From Bacteroidetes bacterium HLUCCA01 (lineage in GTDB: Bacteria; Bacteroidota; Rhodothermia; Balneolales; HLUCCA01), in NCBI GenBank assembly GCA_001314545.1, contig LIHN01000005.1, positions 1 through 64,000 on the forward strand: a stretch of 64,000 nt of DNA, given 5' to 3'. Shown here in pieces: positions 57,701 to 64,000 of this stretch. The notes beneath the pieces were generated by a model. That model did no database searches and was not told the DNA's origin. It worked only from the letters and a program-made list of their open reading frames with translations. A program made the translations under genes and the position numbers. Each line of letters begins with the position of its first letter. Positions within the stretch are counted from its first letter, which is position 1.

Positions 57701-58602
57701 TCTTCAATATCGGCCTCGTCTACGCGCTGCATCATCCCGTTTTCGTCTTCCAGCTCATAGGCTTTCAGCCGGGCAAAACTTTCCCTTTCCTCAAAATCAT
57801 AGACCACTTCGGCTACATCCCGCAGGTAAACCAGTCCCGGTGCAGGCTGGCCTTCCACAGGTTCCGGACTGGCAATCACGATGTCTTCCAGCTCGGCGGG
57901 ATCCCGGATTTCACCGCTGACACGCAGCAGGTAGCTGAGTCGGTTTACATCCACTGTACCGCCGGGTATGGTCAGATTCTGATTCTGAATGGCGCCCACA
58001 AGCTGTCCCAAAGCCAGGTTATAGCTGGTCAGGGCTGTCAGGTCTACATTTACCTGCACCTCGCGCACAATGCCGCCCACCAGGTCCACCTCACGGATGC
58101 CGGAAATGGATTCCAGTTCGTCTTGCAGTCGCTCACCCAGCCGGGTAAGGTTCACCAGGGAGTAATCAGCGGCCAGATTGACGGTCATAATGGGGAAGTC
58201 GTCAACGCTGGCTTCAATGATGATGGGCTCTTCCGCGTCCGGGGGGAGATCGGCTTTGGCCAGATCTACCCGCTCGCGCAGGTTCTGACTGGCTTCATTA
58301 TTGGGAACCGACAGTTCGAATTCCACAACCACAATGCTCACACTTTCCTGGGTGGTGGAGCGTATTTCCTTCACCCCATTGATGCCCTGAAGCTGGCGTT
58401 CCAGGGGTTGGGTAATCAACGACTCCATATCGGCCGGACCAATGCCCGGGTACAGGGTGGTGATGAAGAAGAAGGGTACGTCCACCGAGGGAGCCGACTC
58501 CTTCGGAATGATGATATACGAGAATATTCCGGCCACACTCAAAATGAGCGTGAGCATCAGAATGGCCGTTCTGTTTTTTAGGGTAAATCGGGTAAAATTC
58601 AT
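54772..58602 (-). CDS. RND efflux transporter permease with expanded central TM region (1276 aa)
   Basis: TILMLTLILSVAGIFSYIIIPKESAPSVDVPFFFITTLYPGIGPADMESLI, LGLLVDNAVVIVENIFRYRE, AGIVTVNNIVLVDYLKQLLDEG. Confidence 0.94.
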   Translation of the reverse strand: MNFTRFTLKNRTAILMLTLILSVAGIFSYIIIPKESAPSVDVPFFFITTLYPGIGPADMESLITQPLERQLQGINGVKEIRSTTQESVSIVVVEFELSVPNNEASQNLRERVDLAKADLPPDAEEPIIIEASVDDFPIMTVNLAADYSLVNLTRLGERLQDELESISGIREVDLVGGIVREVQVNVDLTALTSYNLALGQLVGAIQNQNLTIPGGTVDVNRLSYLLRVSGEIRDPAELEDIVIASPEPVEGQPAPGLVYLRDVAEVVYDFEERESFARLKAYELEDENGMMQRVDEADIEELQVISLSVKRRPGSNILDTSSDIFSTIDNFNFPAGTQVLITGDESENIRKLIADLENSIISGMLFVVLVLVFFLGIRNALLVGAAVPISIFVGFLVLNLGGFTVNFVILFSLIIALGLLVDNAVVIVENIFRYREAGLGRFDAAIKGATEVGGALLAATTTLVAAFFPLTFWPGIIGQFMSFLPKTLIIVLLSSLFVALVLYPTLTVIFVKIDKDVRVKSTVFANIVKYALLGFGGLVILAANWITFVVLVGVTIFFVVSFRFLVKPLAYRFTHHLVPAVIDRYQGLLNTMLERDYSVKWAWPRNITALVSLTLGVIFMLLFALTNSIAPQAAVLPQILGGILLAAGVGGIFIHTVEGLLRGGRAVLLTGLGLLLFVGAIIGTAYVFNGGMDSAAMAVLLGLPIVLILFGGIGTALKLNRPLILTDNRSLLLNGVLGLLISIFAAFSAAPTGVQFFPQTDPAAIIINIEGPIGMNVEASDDAARRVQERIDLMLQEHPSSRDNVENIVINVGVAGGDVFGGGQPRAELSQIRLNMVDYGDRSEPSTVTLNRLREYMTPIPDISILVEVQQEGPPTGSPVNIEVTGEDFEVISRISGEIRARLDEASRDGSIPGLVDVKDNISGAVPEYAVRVDTDRAGQYGLSIADIAQTVRIAMNGLEASKYRDGDDEYDITVRLREEDRSSLQSLDNLTIFSRGQQIPLSSVASFEETRGLGSITRLDLKRTAIIEGQAAPGFNGPEVLAATQEYLDDYLETIPVGYSVSYTGENEDFNASFTFLTTALLISFALIFFVMLIKFNSFVAPMIIMIVVGLSLIGVILGLILTQTPFGLMTFIGVISLAGIVTVNNIVLVDYLKQLLDEGTARKDAIIQAGSTRLRPVLLTAFTTILGLVPLTFGINIDFVGLLVNADPGFQIGSDNTAFWGPMGVAIISGLTFATFLTLIVVPVMFSAFDSLTDRMKALSGKNDQVIDEDYIGG

Positions 58603-58628
58603 GCCTTTGGCGTGTTAAAAATCGGGTG

Positions 58629-59729
58629 TTACCGTGAGTGAATCGTTTCCGAATCGGTGGTGTCAACAATGTTGAGCAGGTCACCTTCGCCAATGGCGCT
58701 CAGACCGGTTACAATCAGCTCATCGCCTTCCTGCAGACCGGATGCAATGACTACAAAATCACCGGATGACAGTTCGATGTCCACTGAGCGTTGGGTGGCG
58801 CGTGCACCTTCATCGCTGTTCTGCACTACAAAGACCGTGTTGCCGGACTCATCACGGATAACAGCCGTTCTGGGGATGACAATTTTTCCTTCAATTTTTT
58901 GGCGCAGCACGTGCAGATCAGCTACCATGAGGGGTTTGATCCGGCCATCAGGGTTGCGCAGTTTGACTTCAACCGGGAAGGTTCGGCTGTCAGGATTCAC
59001 CAGACTGCTTGCGAAGCTGACCTCGGCGGAGGCGGGGGGAATGTCGTAGTTCCGGAAGTCAATATCTACCGGTGTTCCTTGTCCGATCATCCCGGCAAAT
59101 CGCTCGGGAATTCCGCCGCTGATGCGGATTTCATCGGTATTGACCAGGCGCAGGACCGGTACACCGGGACTGGCAAACTGTCCGACGGAGGTGAACCGTT
59201 CTTCAATGCGTCCGGAAAACGGAGCCCGGAGGGTTGCATCGCCCAGTTGTTTCTCTATGGCGGCCAGCTGAGCGGCGGCCTGATCACGCTGTGAACGACT
59301 CTGCAGGTATTGCACGGTGCTGATCACCGAGTCGGCATGCAGTGCCGCCTGTCGTTGGTAAACATCCTCAGCCAGATCGTAACCCGATTGGGCCGCGGCG
59401 TAATTGGCCTGCAGGAGACGGTCGTCCAGCCGCATGATTACATCGCCCCGGTTCACGCGGGTTCCGCGCTCGGCTATAAACTGAATCTGTCCCGGGGTTT
59501 CAACGGCAATCATGGCATCATCGTGGGCGGTCACGTTACCGTTTATGCGGATGCGGTCTTCGAAGGAAACCGGCTGCAGGGTCATGGTTTCCACGGCAAC
59601 TACACGCTCACGGGTCTGGCTGGTGGTCTCCGGCTCCGTGGTGTCCGCGTTTTCAGCCCCGCAGGCAGCTATAAACGTGGCAAAAGCAAGAATGAGAAGG
59701 GTATGGGTTGTTTTCATAAGTAATTTCAC
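58629..59729 (-). CDS. RND periplasmic adaptor (MFP) subunit
   Basis: Lipobox IAACGAE; IAVETPGQIQFIAERGTRVNRGDVIMRLDDRLL; ATLRAPFSGRIEERF. Confidence 0.94.
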   Translation of the reverse strand: MKLLMKTTHTLLILAFATFIAACGAENADTTEPETTSQTRERVVAVETMTLQPVSFEDRIRINGNVTAHDDAMIAVETPGQIQFIAERGTRVNRGDVIMRLDDRLLQANYAAAQSGYDLAEDVYQRQAALHADSVISTVQYLQSRSQRDQAAAQLAAIEKQLGDATLRAPFSGRIEERFTSVGQFASPGVPVLRLVNTDEIRISGGIPERFAGMIGQGTPVDIDFRNYDIPPASAEVSFASSLVNPDSRTFPVEVKLRNPDGRIKPLMVADLHVLRQKIEGKIVIPRTAVIRDESGNTVFVVQNSDEGARATQRSVDIELSSGDFVVIASGLQEGDELIVTGLSAIGEGDLLNIVDTTDSETIHSR

Positions 59730-59740
59730 AGCAAAGTTGA

Positions 59741-61342
59741 TCAGTCGTTAATTTCAATGACTACGGCGCGTTTGCCCATAGCCGTTTCCAGTTCGCCCCG
59801 GGCAATGAGATAGTCGTGCAGGGCCGTCATGTAATTGAGCCGGCTCTGGTCCAGCAAACTGGCCGCCTGGCGCTCTTCCAGTCGGGTACCCACCCCTTCA
59901 CGGTAGCGGTTGCGGGCCTCCTGATAATTCAATTCGGCCAGCTCAATATTGCGCTGCTGGCTCTCTATGCGCTGCCAGGAGGATTCTACATTTCTGAGAG
60001 CGGCATCCAGTTCCAGATAAATGGACTCCCGAAGCAGGAGTGCATCCAGTTCGGCCCGCTTGACATTAACAGCAACCTGGTTAACACGGGCCCTGCGTTG
60101 AAATCCGTCAAATATGCTCCACTGAACCCTCAGGCCTACCGCAAAAGAGGTGTTCCAGTATGAGCCATCAAAAAAACTGTTGGTTTCGCGGGAGAAACTG
60201 AACGGATCGTCGGGGTCCGTAAGGGTCCGGTCACGATTATCCGGAACGTTACCCAGGTAGGCGTAGTCGGCAAAGGCGCTAACCACAGGGAAGTAGGCCG
60301 AACGCGCGAGGTTACGCTCTTCCTCACGAAGCCGGATGTTGCTTTCTACCAGCCGCAGGTCGGGTCGCATAGCCCGGGCCGCATCCAGTGCATCGCTCAG
60401 GTTCATCACTTCGGGAAGCTCAGCCCGGTAATCGGCCAGACGATCCGTGAGCACCAGATATCGTTCTACCGGGATACCCAGCATAATATTCAGACTGCGG
60501 GTTGCCAGTGCGGCTCCGTTCCGGGCACTGATCAGACTGGTTTCCAGATTTACGACCTCCACAGCGATGCTGTTACGGTCGAACCGCGGGGCCAGACCCT
60601 GCTCAACCAGGGCACGCACATCGCGTTCGGTGGCACGAAGCTGTTCCAGGCTGCTTTCCAGTAAGGCTACCTGCTCCTGGGCCAGCAGGGCGTTAAGATA
60701 GGCCGTTCGAATTTGCTGAACCAGCGTCTGGGTATCGCGTTCCAGCTGCTCGCGGACTATGCTCTTCAGGTGCTCCGCTCCGCGGATAGCGGCAAAGGCG
60801 GCTCCGTTGTAAATCGCCTGGGTTGCACTGATACCCAGCACAAACTGATTTTCAATTTCGAAGGGATTTCCACCGGTACTCTGTACGATGCCGGCATTTT
60901 CAAGTCCCTGCTGGCGTCGATCCAGATAATCCTGAAAGGTCAGGGTCGGGTTGCCCTCAATACGTTGCTGTTCGTTATAAAACAACCAGTCAATTGCTCC
61001 GAATGATGTGAACAGGTCGGCGGCATCGCTTCCGGCAAAGGGGTTCGGTGTGCGCACATTCCGGGTATAGCTTGCTGCTCCGCCGATCTGTGGATAGACA
61101 CTGCCCCAGGCCTGCCGGATTTGCTCATCCGCTTCTTCAACACTCAGTCGTGAGCGTTGCAGGACGTAGCTGTTGACCAATGCTATTTCAATGGCTTCGT
61201 TCAGCGATATCCGGGCAGTGTCCGGTTCAGTTGCGGGGGGTGATGGCGCCTGTGCCTGTGCGGATAGGGTAATGCTCAGACTCAGTAGTATCCAGAGCAT
61301 ACAGACCCGGACCCATGCCGGGTGCTCCTGCGTTGGTATCAT
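59741..61342 (-). CDS. TolC-family outer membrane efflux protein
   Basis: ISLNEAIEIALVNSYVLQRSRLSVEEADEQIRQAWGSVYPQI; LNYQEARNRYREGVGTRLE. Confidence 0.94.
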   Translation of the reverse strand: MIPTQEHPAWVRVCMLWILLSLSITLSAQAQAPSPPATEPDTARISLNEAIEIALVNSYVLQRSRLSVEEADEQIRQAWGSVYPQIGGAASYTRNVRTPNPFAGSDAADLFTSFGAIDWLFYNEQQRIEGNPTLTFQDYLDRRQQGLENAGIVQSTGGNPFEIENQFVLGISATQAIYNGAAFAAIRGAEHLKSIVREQLERDTQTLVQQIRTAYLNALLAQEQVALLESSLEQLRATERDVRALVEQGLAPRFDRNSIAVEVVNLETSLISARNGAALATRSLNIMLGIPVERYLVLTDRLADYRAELPEVMNLSDALDAARAMRPDLRLVESNIRLREEERNLARSAYFPVVSAFADYAYLGNVPDNRDRTLTDPDDPFSFSRETNSFFDGSYWNTSFAVGLRVQWSIFDGFQRRARVNQVAVNVKRAELDALLLRESIYLELDAALRNVESSWQRIESQQRNIELAELNYQEARNRYREGVGTRLEERQAASLLDQSRLNYMTALHDYLIARGELETAMGKRAVVIEIND

Positions 61343-61381
61343 AGTAGTTTATCAGTTATTGTTGAGTGATATGCAGATGAT

Positions 61382-62014
61382 TCAGTGTTTTTTCAGATAC
61401 GATTCCGTCAAATCCCATAAAATCTCTTCTATTTGCCGTCGTGCCTGTAAGGTGTCGGTTCCCGGAAGTCCATAAACGCTGCCGTCGATGTTCAGGTTGG
61501 CCAGTACATGAAGCTGATTGACAATATGATCGTACATCCCGGCTACTACGAACATGAACAACGGAAGATTTACATTTCTGAAAATTCCGGAGGCTACACC
61601 CTCATTGATGCACGTTTGTATCATATCCCGGATTTCCGTGAATATCGCCTGAATAGATTCATGCATGTCAGGCCGTAACCGTATCCCGACTTCACGGTGT
61701 GCAATTACAATCGGTCCAGGCCGGGAAAACGCATATTCCAGATAGGCCGATGTCAGCTTTTTCAGGCGATCATCCGGAGGCAGGCCCGCATCGTATTCAT
61801 CGCGCAGCAGAGCCAGGGCCTGTTCACCATAACGTTCGATGATGGCTTTGAGCAGGTTCTCCTTCGACCCAAAATAATAGGCAATCATAGCTGCGTTCAC
61901 CTCCGCAGTCTCGGCAATTTCACGGGTGGAAGTGGAGTCGTACCCGTTCTGGGCAAACAACTGCTCTGCAGCGTTCAGTATATGTTGTTTCTTGTCCGGA
62001 GCAGGGTTTTTCAT
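61382..62014 (-). CDS. TetR/AcrR-family transcriptional regulator
   Basis: HILNAAEQLFAQNGYDSTSTREIAETAEVNAAMIAYYFGSKENLLKAII. Confidence 0.95.
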   Translation of the reverse strand: MKNPAPDKKQHILNAAEQLFAQNGYDSTSTREIAETAEVNAAMIAYYFGSKENLLKAIIERYGEQALALLRDEYDAGLPPDDRLKKLTSAYLEYAFSRPGPIVIAHREVGIRLRPDMHESIQAIFTEIRDMIQTCINEGVASGIFRNVNLPLFMFVVAGMYDHIVNQLHVLANLNIDGSVYGLPGTDTLQARRQIEEILWDLTESYLKKH

Positions 62015-62155
62015 GGGGTGTAAATTTACTAATCAAACGGTTAATTAACATCAATAGTTTCAATTTCCTTATAAATTCTCAGCCATGTTATTTAATTGTT
62101 ATATTGTGCCCTATTGTATCATTTACGGCATAACTTTTGTGTCTTTTGCACTCTT

Positions 62156-62920
62156 ATGAACGACAGTAAACTCCAGCGGCAGCGCTTTGAATTCAAATAT
62201 CGTATCACCGAGCAGAAAGCCCTGGCGATGCGTTTTTTTGTGCAGTCTTATCTGGACCTGGACATTTACGGGGCTATGCAACCGGATCTCAGCTATCCGG
62301 TTCACAGCATTTACCTTGACAGTCCGTCACTGAAAACCTATAATGACACGCTTAACGGGAACCGAAACCGGTATAAAATGCGTGTTCGTTACTATGAAAA
62401 CGGTGCAGATGCGCCGGTCTATCTGGAAGTCAAGCGCCGCGAAGACAAAATCATCACCAAGAAAAGGGCTATAGTACACCGTTGGGCCGCCCAGGAAGTT
62501 CTCGATGGCGGCATAGCAGACAGCCGTTACCTTACCGACCCTACCCCCGAACAGCAGGAGGCGCTGGCTTATTTCTGTTCCCTGCGCAACCGGCTCAATG
62601 CCCGGGCTAAAACGCATATATCCTACCGTCGTGAGGCCTATGAATCCCGGGGCAGTCATGCCGCACGAATCACCTTCGACCGTCACGTTGTTTCAGGAAT
62701 TGTCCCCGACGGACCACTGCGTTTCAACACCGAAATTGAAAACCCTGTTACCGTATTTGGTCCGGAGGTTATTCTCGAGCTCAAGTTTACCAATCGCTTT
62801 CCGGAATTTTTCAAAACGGCTGTAGAAGTGTACGGTCTGCGACAAGCCTCGGCTGCCAAATACGTAGATGGCCTCATTGAGCTGCACCGAAACCGAAAAG
62901 TACACCTAACCCACTGGTAA
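62156..62920 (+). CDS. VTC-domain polyphosphate polymerase-like protein
   Basis: QRFEFKYRI, HSIYLDSPSLKTYNDTLNGNRNRYKMRVRYYENGADAPVYLEVKRREDKIITKKRA, VILELKFTNRFPEF; ATG at 62156. Confidence 0.9.
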   Translation: MNDSKLQRQRFEFKYRITEQKALAMRFFVQSYLDLDIYGAMQPDLSYPVHSIYLDSPSLKTYNDTLNGNRNRYKMRVRYYENGADAPVYLEVKRREDKIITKKRAIVHRWAAQEVLDGGIADSRYLTDPTPEQQEALAYFCSLRNRLNARAKTHISYRREAYESRGSHAARITFDRHVVSGIVPDGPLRFNTEIENPVTVFGPEVILELKFTNRFPEFFKTAVEVYGLRQASAAKYVDGLIELHRNRKVHLTHW

Positions 62921-62927
62921 GTCTTTC

Positions 62928-63614
62928 ATGAATGAATGGCTGCGCTATGGTGACATAGCCCCGATTCCTACCGATCTCAATACCATTTTACTGGGGTTGT
63001 TCCTGGCTTTTCTGAGCGGACAATTCATTGCGTGGATTTATATGTTCACGCACTCCGGCCTGTCGTACTCACGCTCATTCGTAAACTCCCTGATCATTAT
63101 TCCCATCACGGTAACCCTGGTCATGCTGGTGCTGGATAACAACATCGTCACCGCCTTCAGCCTGCTTGCCGTCTTTGCCATTGTTCGTTTCCGGAACATC
63201 CTTCGGGATACGCTTGATACAGTCTACATTCTGGCCCTCATCGTGGTAGGCCTTGCCTTGGGTACACAGAAATTTACCACGGCTATTACCGGGGTGGGGG
63301 TTATGTCTCTGGCGTTTATGTACCTGTGGTTCACCAGTTTCGGCACCCGCCACCGCTTTGATATTATCGTGAATCTGGAATGGACCCGACCGCTGGAGTC
63401 CCTGCCTGATCTTGAAGCGTTGCTTGAGCGCCATGCTTCCTCGGTGGTTCGGGCCTCCCAGCGAACTCAGGAGGGTCGCGACGGAGCATTCATGTCGTAC
63501 CGGTTGCTGTTGCGGAATCCCGAGGGGTCACCGCTGCTGATAACCGAACTCAAACAACTGGAAGGGGTGCAGGGCCTGAGCACCCTGAATGCCGAAGATG
63601 AGTCGGAGGCCTGA
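62928..63614 (+). CDS. DUF4956-family membrane protein
   Basis: Multi-TM; SYSRSFVNSLIIIPITVTLVMLVLDNNIVTAFSLLAVFAIVRFRNILRDTLDTVYI; directly downstream of VTC gene. Confidence 0.88.
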   Translation: MNEWLRYGDIAPIPTDLNTILLGLFLAFLSGQFIAWIYMFTHSGLSYSRSFVNSLIIIPITVTLVMLVLDNNIVTAFSLLAVFAIVRFRNILRDTLDTVYILALIVVGLALGTQKFTTAITGVGVMSLAFMYLWFTSFGTRHRFDIIVNLEWTRPLESLPDLEALLERHASSVVRASQRTQEGRDGAFMSYRLLLRNPEGSPLLITELKQLEGVQGLSTLNAEDESEA

Positions 63615-63616
63615 GT

Positions 63617-64000
63617 ATGAACAAACCCGTGTACGAACCCGTCAAAACCCCGCTTTCCCGAAAACTGGAATATTTCCGCCTGCGGTACCTGCCCGTAATT
63701 GTCTTTCTGGTGATTTTGGGTATTGTGATTTCCCTGTGGAACATCCGCGTGTACAACCCTACTTTTGTTGGGAAGGTGGAAGGGGATATGGCCTGGCTTG
63801 CTGCACCGGAGACCGGTGTTCTCACCTTGCTGGCTGCCGATCAGTTCGATCGTATGCAGCAGGGCGATACCCTGCTGGTTATACAGATTGCCGATACCAT
63901 GCAGATTCAGACGCAGCTGGAGGTCCTCAGGGCCCAGATTGATTTGCTCCGCTCAGGACAGGATCCGGTGAACAACTGGCAGCGTAACCGTATCAACTAC
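63617..64000 (+). CDS. HlyD-like membrane-fusion/biotinyl-lipoyl domain protein, truncated by window end
   Basis: Open frame from ATG 63617 to window edge: MNKPVYEPVKTPLSRKLEYFRLRYLPVIVFLVILGIVISLWNIRVYNPTFVGKVEGDMAWLAAPETGVLTLLAADQFDRMQQGDTLLVIQ...; absent from ORF track. Confidence 0.75.
   Translation, partial: MNKPVYEPVKTPLSRKLEYFRLRYLPVIVFLVILGIVISLWNIRVYNPTFVGKVEGDMAWLAAPETGVLTLLAADQFDRMQQGDTLLVIQIADTMQIQTQLEVLRAQIDLLRSGQDPVNNWQRNRINY

Overview
64 kb chromosomal window from a member of Bacteroidota or a relative, most like Balneolales/Rhodothermia (lineage is inference from SusC/SusD, FecR/ECF, Por-type C-terminal sorting domains and halophile-type osmolyte genes). The left ~3.1 kb looks like the end of one or more elements integrated at tRNA-Arg. 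It carries an AbiE-type toxin-antitoxin pair, a RelE/ParE-type pair, and two partial copies of the tRNA-Arg 3' end with its terminator. The rest is mostly core and accessory metabolism. It includes a large FG-GAP/FN3 secreted protein, a PUL-like ECF-sigma/FecR/SusC/SusD/PIG-L/PcRGLX-like locus, and a DASS transporter. A glucosylglycerate/mannosylglucosylglycerate-type osmolyte locus (sugar porter, GT4, GH13_18-like phosphorylase, HAD, GT4, GpgS, degenerate M20-like protein) follows. Next come a two-component pair, a TM2/DUF2752/DUF4870/M48 cluster, a CBM25-bearing amylase with LacI-type operators, NamZ-like protein, queA and a TetR/TolC/MFP/RND efflux operon. The window ends in a VTC/DUF4956/HlyD-like operon cut by the window edge. 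The most notable unexplained observations are: (1) an M20-family homologue with substituted catalytic and metal residues, coupled to gpgS; (2) an RND pump with a large TM-rich central insertion; (3) many unrelated short tandem duplications (24-72 bp) in intergenic gaps and disordered coding linkers; (4) paired LacI/cre-like operators flanking an attenuator-like hairpin upstream of the amylase; (5) a solute-binding sensor with a DHp-like helix but no ATPase domain; (6) the VTC-DUF4956-HlyD operon. All family calls come from reading motifs. No database search was run.
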